Shown: positions 37,045 to 46,781 of the stretch, one piece after another | How positions within the stretch are numbered: position 1 is the stretch's first letter | How the letters are laid out: each line of letters opens with the position of its first letter | From: Achromobacter sp. HZ34 | Lineage (GTDB): Bacteria; Pseudomonadota; Gammaproteobacteria; Burkholderiales; Burkholderiaceae_B | Length of the DNA stretch: 64,000 nucleotides | Assembly: GCF_002209485.1 (NCBI RefSeq) | Contig: NZ_NJIX01000002.1 | Span: 806,001-870,000 of the forward strand | Direction: 5' to 3' | Position numbers and translations under genes: made by a program | Notes under the pieces: generated by a model | What the model was told of the DNA's origin: nothing | The model's input: only the letters and a program-made list of their open reading frames with translations | The model's database searches: none

Positions 37045-38964
37045 TCAATACGCACCGCCCAGCGCATGCCGGGCAACGTAGTGATCGGGACCGACATTGA
37101 CCAGCGGCTGGACCAGGGGCTCGTCGCCCGGCTTGCGCACCGGGCTGGGAATCTCTTCGGTCAGCAACTGGCGCTTCAGGTGCCGGCGCGCCGGATCGGC
37201 GATGGGCACGGCCGCCATCAGCTTCTTGGTATACGGGTGCTGCGGATTCTCGAAGATGGCGCGGCGCGGACCGATCTCCACGATCTGGCCCAGGTACATC
37301 ACCGCCACGCGGTGGCTGATGCGCTCGACCACCGCCATGTCATGCGAGATGAACAGGAAGGACACGCCCAGGTCGCGCTGCAGGTCGATCATCAGGTTGA
37401 CGATCTGCGCCTGGATGGATACATCCAGCGCCGACACCGATTCGTCGGCGATCACCACCTTGGGATTCAGGGCCAGGGCGCGCGCGATGCAGATGCGCTG
37501 GCGCTGGCCGCCGGAGAATTCATGCGGATAGCGCTGCGCCATTTCCGGTGGCATGCCGACGCGTTCCAGCAGCTCGGCGACACGGCGCTCGGCCTGCTTG
37601 CCGCTGGCCACGCCGTGCACCAGCAAGGGTTCCATGATGGAGAAACCCACCGTCACGCGCGGATCGAGCGACGCGAACGGGTCCTGGAACACGAACTGCA
37701 TGTCGCGCCGCAGCGTCTGCATTTCGGCGCCCTTGAGCTTGCCGATGTCGCGCCCTTCCAGCAGGATGGTGCCGGACTGGCTTTCCGTCAGGCGCAGCAG
37801 GGAACGGCCGGTGGTCGACTTGCCACAACCGGATTCGCCCACCAGCGCCAGGGTTTCGCCGGGATACAGGTCGAAGCTGACTTTCTCGACGGCGTGCACG
37901 CGGCCGCGCACACGGCCCAGGATGCCGCCGCGCAGATCGAAGCGTGTCACCAGGTCGCGCACGCTGAGGATGGGTTCACCGCTGGCGCGCGGCGATACTT
38001 GCTGCTCGTCAATGACAGCTTCGCCGGGACGATCAGCTGCTGCCGCGATGGCCGCGCCGTCCACCTTGGCCGCCTTGTCCACCTGGACCAGCTCGAAGCG
38101 GGCCGGCAAGTCGGTGCCCGTCATCGAACCCAGGCGCGGCACGGCCGACAGCAAGGCCTTGGTATAGGAGTGCGACGGCGCGGAGAAGATCTGTTCGGAC
38201 GGGCCTTCCTCGACCTTGTCGCCGCGATACATGACCAGCACGCGGTCGGCCACTTCCGCCACCACGCCCATGTCGTGGGTGATGAACACCACGCCCATGT
38301 GCATTTCTTCCTGCAGCGCACGGATCAACTGCAGGATCTGCGCCTGGATGGTCACATCCAGCGCGGTGGTCGGCTCGTCGGCGATCAGCAGGGCCGGCTT
38401 GCAGGCCAGTGCCATGGCGATCATGACGCGTTGGCGCATGCCGCCCGACAACTGGTGCGGGAAGCGGTTCATGATGGAGCGCGCTTCCGGGATGCGGACC
38501 AGCTCCAGCATGCGCAGGGCTTCGGCGCGCGCGGCGGCGCTGTCCTTGCCCTGGTGCAGGCGGATGGACTCGGCGATCTGGTCGCCGGCCGTGAACACGG
38601 GGTTCAGCGAAGTCATCGGCTCCTGGAAGATCATCGCCATGTCGGCGCCGCGCACGCCACGCATGGCACGCTGGCTGGCGCCGGTCAGCTCCAGCACCGC
38701 GCCGTTGCGGCGGCGCAGCTGGATGCTGCCCTGGGCGATGCGGCCACCGCCGTGCTCGACCAGGCGCATCAGCGCCAGCGAGGTCACGGACTTGCCGGAA
38801 CCGGACTCGCCCACGATGGCCAGGGTCTCGCCCCGATCGACGTGGAAATTGAGGTTGCGCACCGCTTCCACGGTACGCTCCGCGCCTACGAAGCGCACGG
38901 TCAGGTCACGGACCTGGACGACCCGGTTATCCGGCATTGCCAGGTGTTGGGCTCCATCGGCCAT
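37045..38964 (-). CDS. gsiA: Dual-domain ABC ATPase (GsiA type)
   Basis: A 639-residue protein with two full ABC ATPase domains, the layout of GsiA and a fusion of the DppD and DppF types. Domain 1: Walker A GESGSGKS, signature LSGGMRQR, Walker [14 protein letters not shown]. Domain 2: Walker A GESGCGKS, signature FSGGQRQR, Walker [13 protein letters not shown]. Each domain is followed by an oligopeptide-permease C-terminal extension ([16 protein letters not shown]). The start [16 protein letters not shown] is preferred over an ATG 19 codons earlier, which lacks conservation. It energises import through GsiC/GsiD. Confidence 0.92.
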   Translation of the reverse strand: MADGAQHLAMPDNRVVQVRDLTVRFVGAERTVEAVRNLNFHVDRGETLAIVGESGSGKSVTSLALMRLVEHGGGRIAQGSIQLRRRNGAVLELTGASQRAMRGVRGADMAMIFQEPMTSLNPVFTAGDQIAESIRLHQGKDSAAARAEALRMLELVRIPEARSIMNRFPHQLSGGMRQRVMIAMALACKPALLIADEPTTALDVTIQAQILQLIRALQEEMHMGVVFITHDMGVVAEVADRVLVMYRGDKVEEGPSEQIFSAPSHSYTKALLSAVPRLGSMTGTDLPARFELVQVDKAAKVDGAAIAAAADRPGEAVIDEQQVSPRASGEPILSVRDLVTRFDLRGGILGRVRGRVHAVEKVSFDLYPGETLALVGESGCGKSTTGRSLLRLTESQSGTILLEGRDIGKLKGAEMQTLRRDMQFVFQDPFASLDPRVTVGFSIMEPLLVHGVASGKQAERRVAELLERVGMPPEMAQRYPHEFSGGQRQRICIARALALNPKVVIADESVSALDVSIQAQIVNLMIDLQRDLGVSFLFISHDMAVVERISHRVAVMYLGQIVEIGPRRAIFENPQHPYTKKLMAAVPIADPARRHLKRQLLTEEIPSPVRKPGDEPLVQPLVNVGPDHYVARHALGGAY

Positions 38965-39040
38965 CGTTCTATATCCTTGCTTGCACGATACGGCAGGCTG
39001 GCGCGCCAGTCCGCCGTTCATCCATGAATGCGGTAAATAC

Positions 39041-40051
39041 TTATCGGTAAATCGAAGCCACCGGGGCTTCGCCCACCCGGGCGTAGCCCCGGTACATGCC
39101 CTCGGTGTTGAAAGGCAACGTCACATTGCCCTGCGCGTCCACCGCGATCAGGCCACCCTTGCCCTGGATGCGCGGCAGTTTCTCGTGCACCACGCTGGCC
39201 GCGGCCTGCTCCAGGGTCACGCCGCGATATTCCATCTGGGCCGCCACGTCATACGCGGCCACCATGCGGATGAACATCTCGCCGGTGCCGGTCGTGGACA
39301 CGGCGCAGGTGGCGTTGGCGGCATAGCAGCCCGCGCCGATCAGCGGCGCGTCGCCGACGCGGCCGACCTGCTTGTTGGTGATGCCGCCGGTGGAGGTCGC
39401 CGCGGCCAGGTTGCCTTGCGCATCGACGGCCACCGCGCCCACCGTGCCGAACTTGCGGTCGGCGTCGATGGGTTCGGCGGGGGTTGCAGCCGCGGCCGCG
39501 GATTCGGCGACAGGCTGGGCGCGCGCCACCATGGCCTGGCCGTCGTGGTCCAGCACCGCCGCATCCGGCTGTTCGCGCTGCACGCGCAGCAGTTGTTCGC
39601 GCCGTGCCTCGGTGGAAAAGTACGAGGGATCGACGATTTCCAGGCCCTGCTCACGGGCGTAGTCCTGTGCGCCCTCGCCCACGAAGAACACGTGCTTGCT
39701 GTTCTCCATGACCTTGCGGGCGGCCAGCACCGGATTGCGCACGCAGTTCACATTGGCGATGGCGCCCGAACGCAGCGTGGCGCCGTCCATGATGGAAGCG
39801 TCCAGTTCGTGCGTGCCGGCGCTGGTGAAGACCGCGCCATGGCCGGCGTTGAACAGCGGACAGTCTTCCAGCAGGCGCACGGCTTCGGTGACGGCGTCCA
39901 GGGCCGATCCGCCCTGGGCCAGCACAGCCTGGCCAGCGCGCAGGATGCCTTCCAGCGCGGCGATGTACTTGCCTTCCTGCTCGGCGGACATGGCTGCGCG
40001 CGACATGGCGCCGGCGCCGCCGTGGATGGCGATAACGGGTTGCTGCTTCAT
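39041..40051 (-). CDS. iaaA: Isoaspartyl peptidase/L-asparaginase
   Basis: A 336-residue N-terminal nucleophile hydrolase that cleaves isoaspartyl dipeptides and asparagine. It self-cleaves before Thr203 in [14 protein letters not shown] to free the catalytic residue. Family motifs are the N-terminal [36 protein letters not shown], and [20 protein letters not shown]. Before the cleavage site lies an Ala-rich stretch (residues 183-195). It overlaps the RpiR regulator gene by 4 bases. Together with gsiABCD it forms the same gene pairing as the E. coli iaaA-gsiABCD operon. Confidence 0.94.
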   Translation of the reverse strand: MKQQPVIAIHGGAGAMSRAAMSAEQEGKYIAALEGILRAGQAVLAQGGSALDAVTEAVRLLEDCPLFNAGHGAVFTSAGTHELDASIMDGATLRSGAIANVNCVRNPVLAARKVMENSKHVFFVGEGAQDYAREQGLEIVDPSYFSTEARREQLLRVQREQPDAAVLDHDGQAMVARAQPVAESAAAAATPAEPIDADRKFGTVGAVAVDAQGNLAAATSTGGITNKQVGRVGDAPLIGAGCYAANATCAVSTTGTGEMFIRMVAAYDVAAQMEYRGVTLEQAAASVVHEKLPRIQGKGGLIAVDAQGNVTLPFNTEGMYRGYARVGEAPVASIYR

Positions 40052-40941
40052 CTTTTACGGTCTCCTGCGCCGTGGATCAGCCACGGCATGACGGACCGGG
40101 TGACTCCCACGGCCGCTTGAATGGAATCCTTGGCCTTGTAGGCCACTGCCGCGCTCAGTGCCTCGATCAGGCACAGGGCAGCGGCTTCTGAATTGGACGA
40201 GTACTGTCTTTCGCTCTGGGCGTACAGCGCGCCGACGGTGGTGGTGGGGGCCAGCGGCGAAGTCGGCTTGTCCGTCAGCGCCAGCACCTGGACGCCGGCG
40301 GCCTTGGCGGCCGTGGCCAGCGTCACCGTGTCGTTCAGGTAGCGCGGAAAGGAAATCGGGATCAGCAGGTCTTTCGGCGTCAGGCGATAGATCTGCCGAG
40401 CAGCCCACGATACACCCGCCGGCGTCGCCAGCGAATCCACCGAGCCGCAATAGACGAACAGCGCGCGCTGCATCAGGCCGGCCAGATAGCCGCTGGCGCC
40501 GAATCCGACGATGGCGATGCGGTCGGCGGACAGGATGGCATCGACGGCGCGGTCGATCACGCGCGGGTCCATGGCCTGCAGGGTACGTTCGATATTGCTG
40601 GCGTCTTCCCGCAGGGAGTTGGCGAACACGTCGGCGGCGCTGGCCGGCTGGGCCAGCTGGGTGCGCAACCTTTCCACCGGCGCCAGGGCCGATTCGAAGC
40701 CGCGCGCCAGTTCGGCGCGGAACTGCGGGTAGCCGGGCAGGCCCAGGGTGCGCGCGAAGCGGTTGGCGGTGGCGATGGACACCCCATTGGCCGCCGCGAA
40801 CTCGTCGATGGTCATGGTGGCCGCGCGGAACTGATGCGCCAGCACGTACTCGGCCAGCTTGTGCTGGGAGCGGCTCATCGTGTCCTGGACGCTGGCGATG
40901 CGTTCGGCGATCGAGGGGGCGGGGGTGTCGGAAAGGTTCAA
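40048..40941 (-). CDS. RpiR/MurR-family transcriptional regulator
   Basis: A 297-residue regulator with an N-terminal RpiR helix-turn-helix domain ([20 protein letters not shown], then [22 protein letters not shown]) and a C-terminal SIS domain ([20 protein letters not shown]). RpiR proteins sense phosphosugars or cell-wall intermediates such as N-acetylmuramate 6-phosphate. That would fit control of a peptide- and wall-recycling operon, of which it is the first gene. Translation appears to start at TTG; an internal ATG 22 codons on is possible. AT-rich inverted repeats lie just upstream. Confidence 0.85.
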   Translation of the reverse strand: MNLSDTPAPSIAERIASVQDTMSRSQHKLAEYVLAHQFRAATMTIDEFAAANGVSIATANRFARTLGLPGYPQFRAELARGFESALAPVERLRTQLAQPASAADVFANSLREDASNIERTLQAMDPRVIDRAVDAILSADRIAIVGFGASGYLAGLMQRALFVYCGSVDSLATPAGVSWAARQIYRLTPKDLLIPISFPRYLNDTVTLATAAKAAGVQVLALTDKPTSPLAPTTTVGALYAQSERQYSSNSEAAALCLIEALSAAVAYKAKDSIQAAVGVTRSVMPWLIHGAGDRKR

Positions 40942-41010
40942 AACCAGAAGAAAATGTAAATTTAATTACGGTGCAATTTTAATTAAGAAAATAAATTTTC
41001 AAAGTCGGGG
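40942..41010 (-). promoter_or_regulatory. AT-rich promoter and operator region of the peptide locus
   Basis: A sharp AT-rich island. It contains GAAAATAAATTTTC (40987-41000; 6-bp arms around AA) and GTAAATTTAATTAC (40956-40969; 4-bp arms), plus TTAATT/AATTAA. RpiR regulators bind AT-rich inverted repeats, so this is the likely autoregulatory site. Confidence 0.5.
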
Positions 41011-41069
41011 TAAACCCGGAAGAAGCCGGACGCCCCGGCCTCGGACTGGCGAGCCGAAGGAAGAAATGA

Positions 41070-41093
41070 AAAAGTCCCCTCGCGGGGACTTTT
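41070..41093 (-). terminator. Terminator of the ybhP-clsB-ybhN operon
   Basis: A perfect 10-bp stem AAAAGTCCCC/GGGGACTTTT, loop TCGC, about 60 bases beyond the ybhN stop. It is symmetric and could stop transcription from both sides. Confidence 0.85.
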
Positions 41094-41156
41094 CTGTGAC
41101 GGGATTGCCCCAGCGGGGCGCCACTCTGCGGCCCGTGCCGGGACCTCTCTCCTGGC

Positions 41157-42194
41157 CTATGAGTGGAAGATGCGCGGCGTGCCGGCGCTGTCCTTGCCGG
41201 CGTGGGCATCCTCGTCCTCGGACTCGTTTTCATCCTCCTGGGCCAGCTTCGGAAACCTGGCTTCCAGGATGAAATACAGCACGGCGGCGACGGCGAAGGG
41301 GGCCAGGTAGTACACCGCGCGATAGGCCAGCAGGGTGCCGATGATCTCGTAGTGCGGCACCTGCCCGCCCAGCATGGCGACGAACACCGCTTCGACCACC
41401 CCCAGCCCACCGGGTATGTGCGTCACCGCACCCGCGATACCACTGAGCAGCAACACGCCCAGGATCAGCGCAAAAGACACGTCATGGCGCATCAGCGACC
41501 ACACCACCAGGCCGATGGACAGCCAGCAGGCACTGCCCAGCACACTCTGCGCCACCGCAATCTTGAAGGACGGCAGCTCGATTTCATGCCCGCGTATGCG
41601 CCAGGATCGCTTGCGCGCCAGTCCGCACAGGGCGACATAGGCAATCGCCGCCACCACCATGCCCGCCCCTATCCCCCGCAGGGCGTAATTGCTGATGTTC
41701 CAGCCATCGGGAATCGGCAGCACGCCCCAGGCAAACAGGCCGCCGGCCACCCATAGATAGCCCAGCCAATTGGTCGTCAGGCTCAAACCGATGATGCGGG
41801 TGATCTCCCCCGCCGCCAGCCCCAGCCGCAGATACAGGCGAAAACGAAACCCCACGCTGCCGACCAGCGACCCCATGTTCAGGTTGAAGGCATACGCGAC
41901 GATACCCACCGGTATCACCCGGGCCGGGGGAATCATGTGGCCCAGATAAGGAATCGCCAACAGATCGAAGCAGCTGTAGATCAGGTAACTCAGCGCCGCC
42001 AACCCGGCGGCGCGCAACAGCACTGGCCAGGTGTAGGCCTGCACCGCCTCCAGCACCTTGTCCCATTCGACATTGCGGGCCTGATCCACCAGCAGGCCGA
42101 TCACCAGCAAGGCAAAGGCAATGAAGAAAACCTTCTTCAGCAACGGCCAATGCCGCCGCCAGCCACTGGCGGGCTTACGCGGTTTCGCGGGCAT
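41157..42194 (-). CDS. ybhN: YbhN/UPF0104 flippase-like membrane protein
   Basis: A 345-residue membrane protein with about eight helices, of the lysylphosphatidylglycerol synthase transmembrane family (UPF0104). Typical pieces are ALSYLIYSCFDLLAIPYLG, AYAFNLNMGSLVGSVGFRFR and AVTHIPGGLGVVEAVFVAMLGG. The family has been proposed to move lipids across the membrane. The C-terminus is an acidic tail (EDENESEDED). It lies downstream of clsB, overlapping it by 20 bases. The order ybhP-clsB-ybhN equals that of E. coli, suggesting a conserved lipid-metabolism unit. Confidence 0.88.
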   Translation of the reverse strand: MPAKPRKPASGWRRHWPLLKKVFFIAFALLVIGLLVDQARNVEWDKVLEAVQAYTWPVLLRAAGLAALSYLIYSCFDLLAIPYLGHMIPPARVIPVGIVAYAFNLNMGSLVGSVGFRFRLYLRLGLAAGEITRIIGLSLTTNWLGYLWVAGGLFAWGVLPIPDGWNISNYALRGIGAGMVVAAIAYVALCGLARKRSWRIRGHEIELPSFKIAVAQSVLGSACWLSIGLVVWSLMRHDVSFALILGVLLLSGIAGAVTHIPGGLGVVEAVFVAMLGGQVPHYEIIGTLLAYRAVYYLAPFAVAAVLYFILEARFPKLAQEDENESEDEDAHAGKDSAGTPRIFHS

Positions 42195-43530
42195 CGCTCA
42201 CCTCCGCATCGTGCCGCATCGCGTCGCGCACCTTCAACTGCCGCGACTCCCTTTCCATGCGACTCAAGCCCTCGGAAGGCACTGCCGGCTGATCCTCCTC
42301 CTCGCCTTCCACCTTCCCCGAAGACTCGGAGTCGGTGGCGATGACATTGTCCTTGGGGCGCCAGGGCTGCAGCCGCGGCTGGTGCGCGGGCAACCAGCCT
42401 ATCCAGGACGGGTAGAGCCGCAGGAAGTGATAGACGAAGACCCCGAAGAACAGCCTGCGCAGCTTGCGGCTGCCGGGTGGCGCCGGCTCCGGCTGGCGGC
42501 AATGATTTTCGATCAGCCATTCCAGCCTCTCGTTGAGAACCCCGGCAAAGTCGCGATCGCGGATCATCACATTGGCCTCGAGATTCAAGGCCAGGCTCAA
42601 GGGATCCAGGTTGCTGGATCCCACCGTGGACCAGGTGTCGTCCACACTCGCAACCTTGCCATGCAGCGGCCGTTCGCAATACTCATAGATCTGCACGCCG
42701 GCGGCCGTCAGATGGTCGTACAGCATGCGCGCCGCCACCGGCACGATGGGCATGTCGGCCTCGCCCTGCAGGATCAGGCGTACGCGCACGCCCCGCTTCG
42801 CCGCATTGCGCATTTCGCGCAGCAGGCGATAGCCGGGAAAGAAATAGGCGTTGGCGATGATGACGTCACGCCGCGCCAGACGGATGGCAGCGCGGTAATG
42901 GCGCTCGATGTCCGTGTGGTGCCTGTGGTTGTCGCGCACCACGAACATGGCTTCGGCCGAACCCACTTTGGGCGGATTGCTGGCCGCGTGCGAACTTTTG
43001 CCCCACCAGCGCCGCCGCCGCGGCGGCTCCAGCGCACGCAGCCCGAAGCGATGGATCTCCCCCACGATGGGGCCATGGATCTCCACCGAATAGTCCTGCT
43101 TGGCCTGCGGACCGAAGTCGCCCAGGTGGTCCGCGGAAAAATTGATGCCGCCGACGAAGGCGAGCTCCCCGTCGATCACCACGATCTTGCGATGCATCCG
43201 GCGGAACACGTTTATCCGCTTGCCGAACACGCGGGCACGCGGATCGAAGGCCTGGATCACCACCCCTGCGTCCGTCATGCCGCCGATGAACTCGTCTGAC
43301 AGCCCTTCGGACCCGTAGCCGTCCACCATCAGGTTGACGTGCACGCCGCGCCTGGCCGCCCCGATCAAGGCTTCCCGCAAGCCCTGCCCCACCTTGTCGT
43401 CGAACAGGATGAAGGTCTCGATCAGGACCTCGGTACGCGCCTGGCCGATGGCCTCGAATACGCGCGGAAAGAAAGCCTCGCCGTTTTCCAGCAGCTTGAA
43501 ATCATTGCCGGGTATCCATTGTTTGCTCAT
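42175..43530 (-). CDS. clsB: Cardiolipin synthase ClsB
   Basis: A 451-residue phospholipase D-type enzyme that forms cardiolipin from phosphatidylglycerol. It has two HKD motifs: [20 protein letters not shown] and [20 protein letters not shown]. There is no N-terminal membrane helix, as for ClsB/YbhO. A basic segment ([10 protein letters not shown]) sits between the two motifs. The C-terminal ~60 residues are charged and poorly conserved. The ATG at 43530 overlaps the ybhP stop by 4 bases, so the two are coupled. Confidence 0.93.
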   Translation of the reverse strand: MSKQWIPGNDFKLLENGEAFFPRVFEAIGQARTEVLIETFILFDDKVGQGLREALIGAARRGVHVNLMVDGYGSEGLSDEFIGGMTDAGVVIQAFDPRARVFGKRINVFRRMHRKIVVIDGELAFVGGINFSADHLGDFGPQAKQDYSVEIHGPIVGEIHRFGLRALEPPRRRRWWGKSSHAASNPPKVGSAEAMFVVRDNHRHHTDIERHYRAAIRLARRDVIIANAYFFPGYRLLREMRNAAKRGVRVRLILQGEADMPIVPVAARMLYDHLTAAGVQIYEYCERPLHGKVASVDDTWSTVGSSNLDPLSLALNLEANVMIRDRDFAGVLNERLEWLIENHCRQPEPAPPGSRKLRRLFFGVFVYHFLRLYPSWIGWLPAHQPRLQPWRPKDNVIATDSESSGKVEGEEEDQPAVPSEGLSRMERESRQLKVRDAMRHDAEVSDARETA

Positions 43531-44294
43531 AGCTCCACCTCGGCGGCCAGGGGGGCATGATCGGACAGGTGGGTCCACGGACGCGTCGCCAGTGCCAACG
43601 GCCGGAACCGCCCGGTATTGCGCACGTAGATGCGGTCCAGCCGCAACAAGGGCCACCGCGCGGGAAAGGTGCGGGCGGCAACGCCCTGCGTGCTGACGAA
43701 CACTTCCTTCAGGCCGGCGCAGTCGCTCAGCCTGGCGTGCGCGCGCAGGCGCCAATCGTTGAAGTCTCCGGCGATCAGTACCGGATCGCCCTGCGGGATC
43801 TGCTGTTCGATGCGGTCGCACAGCAGCTTGATCTGGCTTTGCCGGTGCGCCTCCTGCAGGCCCAGGTGCACGCAGATGGCGTGTACCTGCGCGCGTCCGG
43901 GCGGCGCGATGACGCAATGAAGCATGCCACGCTTTTCGTGGCCATCCACGGAGACATCCAGATTCTCGTACTGCACGATGGGAAACTTGGACAGCACGGC
44001 GTTGCCGTGATCGCCTTGGGGATAGACGGCATTGCGCCCGTAGGCGAAGTCGGCCCAGATGCTGTCGGCCAGGAATTCGTATTGCGATGTCGCTGGCCAG
44101 CCCGCGAACCGCGCGGCATGGCCCTCGTGGGCACCCAGCACTTCCTGCAGGAAGACCAGGTCCGGCCCCACCGCGCGCACCGCGTCGCGCAGCTCCGGCA
44201 GGATGAATTTGCGATTGAAAAAAGTGAACCCCTTATGGGCGTTCACCGTCAATAGTTTGAGAGACAGGGGAGCTTCCCCGTTCGAAACGGACAT
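43527..44294 (-). CDS. ybhP: YbhP-type endonuclease/exonuclease/phosphatase-family protein
   Basis: A 255-residue protein of the EEP superfamily (Mg-dependent phosphoesterases). Active-site pieces are [19 protein letters not shown], the [12 protein letters not shown] histidine, GDFNDW and the final LSDHAPL. The natural substrate of YbhP is not known. Conserved linkage to clsB suggests a lipid headgroup or phosphodiester substrate. It is the first gene of the three-gene operon. Confidence 0.88.
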   Translation of the reverse strand: MSVSNGEAPLSLKLLTVNAHKGFTFFNRKFILPELRDAVRAVGPDLVFLQEVLGAHEGHAARFAGWPATSQYEFLADSIWADFAYGRNAVYPQGDHGNAVLSKFPIVQYENLDVSVDGHEKRGMLHCVIAPPGRAQVHAICVHLGLQEAHRQSQIKLLCDRIEQQIPQGDPVLIAGDFNDWRLRAHARLSDCAGLKEVFVSTQGVAARTFPARWPLLRLDRIYVRNTGRFRPLALATRPWTHLSDHAPLAAEVEL

Positions 44295-44351
44295 GGGTTC
44301 CCGCGATCGTTACTGGATCGCCGGGTCGAGCAAGCCGCGTGCCCGGGCATG

Positions 44352-44381
44352 AAAAACGGCGGCCAGTCAGACTGGCCGCCG
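44352..44381 (-). terminator. Terminator of scoAB
   Basis: On the minus strand an 11-bp perfect stem CGGCGGCCAGT/ACTGGCCGCCG with loop CTG is followed by TTTTT. It begins 23 bases after the scoB stop. Confidence 0.85.
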
Positions 44382-44404
44382 CCTTTATTCCGCTACGCCT
44401 CGGA

Positions 44405-45061
44405 TCAGGCCGCGATCTTGCCCGTATCCAGCGGAGCGCCGGTCTTGGCCTTGATTTCCTCGACCGTCACGCCGGGCGCCAGTTCAACCAGCTTCAGGCC
44501 GGCGTCGGTGACTTCGATCACGCCCAGGTCGGTGATGATCAGGTCGACCACGCCCACGCCGGTCAGCGGCAGATTGCATTCCGGCAGCACCTTCAGATCT
44601 TCGGTACCGTCCTTCTTGCGCGCCACGTGCTCCATCAGCACCACCACGCGGCCGACACCGGCCACCAGGTCCATCGCGCCGCCCATGCCCTTGACCATCT
44701 TGCCGGGGATCATCCAGTTGGCCAGGTCGCCCTTGGCCGACACCTGCATCGCGCCCAGGATGGCCAGGTTGATCTTGCCGCCGCGGATCATGCCGAAGGA
44801 ATCGGCCGAGGAAAAGATCGACGAACCGGGCAGCGTCGTCACGGTCTGCTTGCCGGCGTTGATCAGGTCGGCATCCACTTCAGCGTCGGTGGGGAAAGGA
44901 CCGATGCCCAACAGGCCGTTTTCCGATTGCAGCCACACCTCGATGCCGGCCGGCACGTGGTTGGCCACCAGGGTGGGCAGACCGATGCCCAGGTTCACGT
45001 AGAAACCGTCTTGCAGCTCGCGCGCGGCGCGCGCGGCCATTTCTTCACGGGACCATGCCAT
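44405..45061 (-). CDS. scoB: 3-oxoacid CoA-transferase subunit B
   Basis: A 218-residue beta subunit of a CoA transferase that moves CoA from succinyl-CoA to 3-oxo acids. Catalytic Glu47 lies in the signature [16 protein letters not shown]. Other family blocks are [16 protein letters not shown] and [17 protein letters not shown]. It follows scoA by 13 bases and is expected to form the heterotetramer with it. The pair could act on acetoacetate or on 3-oxoadipate (PcaIJ); no catechol genes are near, which favours ScoAB. Confidence 0.92.
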   Translation of the reverse strand: MAWSREEMAARAARELQDGFYVNLGIGLPTLVANHVPAGIEVWLQSENGLLGIGPFPTDAEVDADLINAGKQTVTTLPGSSIFSSADSFGMIRGGKINLAILGAMQVSAKGDLANWMIPGKMVKGMGGAMDLVAGVGRVVVLMEHVARKKDGTEDLKVLPECNLPLTGVGVVDLIITDLGVIEVTDAGLKLVELAPGVTVEEIKAKTGAPLDTGKIAA

Positions 45062-45074
45062 GGTTGTGTTCTCC

Positions 45075-45776
45075 TTACGCGGCGGGGCGGATGGTGCGTT
45101 GTTCGATGCGTTTTTCCGGATTCGCGTTGACCACGATCCGATGCACGAAAATGCCCGGCAGATGAATCTGGTCCGGATCCAGGTCGCCCGTGTTCACCAC
45201 CTTCTCCACTTCCACGATGGTGATCTTGCCGGCCTGCGCCACATTGGGATTGAAGTTGCGCGCGGTCTTGCGGAACACCAGGTTGCCGCTGCGGTCGGCG
45301 ATATGCGCCTTGACCAGCGACACGTCCGGCACCAGCGAACGCTCCATGACGTATTGATGGCCGTCGAATTCGCGGATTTCCTTGCCCTCGGCCACCAGCG
45401 TGCCCACCCCGGTGCGGGTGAAGAAAGCCGGAATGCCGGCGCCGCCGGCGCGCAGCTTTTCCGCCAGCGTGCCCTGCGGCGTGAATTCCAGCTCCAGTTC
45501 GCCGGACAGGAACTGGCGTTCGAATTCCTTGTTCTCGCCCACGTAGGACGCGATCATCTTGCGGATCTGCCGCGTGGTCAGCAGCTGGCCCAGGCCGAAA
45601 CCGTCGACGCCAGCGTTGTTGCTGATGCAGGTCAGCCCCTTGACGCCCGAATCGCGCAGGGCGGCGATCAGTGCTTCCGGGATGCCGCACAGCCCGAAGC
45701 CACCCACGGCAATCATTTGGCCGTCCTTGACGACGCCGGCCAACGCCTCGGCGGCGCTCGCATAAACCTTGTCCAT
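45075..45776 (-). CDS. scoA: 3-oxoacid CoA-transferase subunit A
   Basis: A 233-residue alpha subunit of the same enzyme. The CoA-binding glycine motif is [20 protein letters not shown] near the N-terminus. Further family blocks are [31 protein letters not shown] and [12 protein letters not shown]. It is the first gene of the pair, with a 288-base upstream gap (45777-46064) in which I see no gene or clear promoter boxes. Confidence 0.92.
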   Translation of the reverse strand: MDKVYASAAEALAGVVKDGQMIAVGGFGLCGIPEALIAALRDSGVKGLTCISNNAGVDGFGLGQLLTTRQIRKMIASYVGENKEFERQFLSGELELEFTPQGTLAEKLRAGGAGIPAFFTRTGVGTLVAEGKEIREFDGHQYVMERSLVPDVSLVKAHIADRSGNLVFRKTARNFNPNVAQAGKITIVEVEKVVNTGDLDPDQIHLPGIFVHRIVVNANPEKRIEQRTIRPAA

Positions 45777-46064
45777 CGCTCCAACTCCAGTAAGGTCAGT
45801 AAACGGCCTGTCCCGTATCCGCCGCGTCCCCGCAGGGCCCGGCGCGGGTGGCCGGATTTGGTGTTATTGGTCCAGCAAGTTTTCGCATCGGCAACCACGT
45901 GTGGCCGGCTGCCGATGGGCGCGATCGATTTTACGGGTGAATGCCGCAATGCGGAAACGTCCGTGCAGCGGACAGCGGCATGTCGACAGATCGCGATGAT
46001 TCGCTGCCCCCGCTTTCTGGTTTCGTATCCGCTGCGCACGACATCGCGGCGCCCGCGCTTCGCG

Positions 46065-46619
46065 TCATCCCGCTTCGGGGCCACCAGCCGCCGCCCCCAC
46101 GGCCGGCGGCGTCAAGACACGCGCCAGCGCGGCCAGCGTCGCGGGCGGCCAGGGGGCGGAGCGGTTGGCGACGTAGTCCATCCAGACCCAGACGTTACGC
46201 CCGCGAGCATAGGGCTTACCCTGATTCTCCTCGCCCACCTTCTCCAGCATCAGTTCGAATTCGATGCTGGACCGCCCCACGCGGATCAGGGTGTGGGTCA
46301 CCCGCACGGACGCCGGATACGTGAGCGGGCGCAGGAAATCGCAGGAAGCGTGGGCCAGGATAGGCCCGACATCGTCCGGCACGCGCAGCTGGGCGGCATA
46401 CAGTATCTGTATGCGCGCCTCTTCCATCAGGCGGAAGTACAGGGTGTTGTTCAAGTGATTGAGGGCGTCGGAATCGCCCCAGCGCAGGGGCAGTTCGCAG
46501 AAGTGGGTGGCGCCGGGCGACAGCAGTGCATCCGAGGGCGTGGCCGCGGCCACTGATTCAATAACTGAGCTGCTGACCGCGGCTGCAGCCGAGGCACGAT
46601 CTGGAGTTGATTCGGACAT
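46065..46619 (-). CDS. Hotdog-fold acyl-CoA thioesterase
   Basis: A 184-residue protein of the 4-hydroxybenzoyl-CoA thioesterase/YbgC group. The catalytic aspartate is Asp51 in LRWGDSDALNHLNNTLYFR, and FELMLEKVGEENQGKPYARG matches the second half of the hotdog. A 35-residue Ala/Ser-rich leader precedes the domain; a shorter start is possible. It diverges from the ETF-ubiquinone oxidoreductase gene, consistent with a role in fatty-acyl-CoA turnover. Confidence 0.82.
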   Translation of the reverse strand: MSESTPDRASAAAAVSSSVIESVAAATPSDALLSPGATHFCELPLRWGDSDALNHLNNTLYFRLMEEARIQILYAAQLRVPDDVGPILAHASCDFLRPLTYPASVRVTHTLIRVGRSSIEFELMLEKVGEENQGKPYARGRNVWVWMDYVANRSAPWPPATLAALARVLTPPAVGAAAGGPEAG

Positions 46620-46781
46620 GGATAACCTGATGGAATGGACCTGGGCCGACCGTTATTCGCGCGCTGCACGCGAGCTTGTTCGCGGCTGCAATACAATCGT
46701 GGGTTGAGTCTGGATCATACTTCCAGCCAACGTCGCCACGAGGCGGCATTTGTTGCCAGGGACAGAGAGGGGCAAGAGCGC

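Noticed and set aside
35827-39027. 1066-codon plus-strand open frame across gsiB and gsiA
   Set aside because: Antisense to two clear ABC-transporter genes; composition is His/Gly/Asp-biased and has no recognisable motif.
38216-40120. 634-codon plus-strand open frame across gsiA and iaaA
   Set aside because: Antisense to two well-supported genes and low-complexity in composition.
45777-46064. Gene between scoA and the thioesterase
   Set aside because: Open frames exist in this 288-base gap but lack starts with ribosome-binding sites, and they extend as shadows of neighbouring genes.
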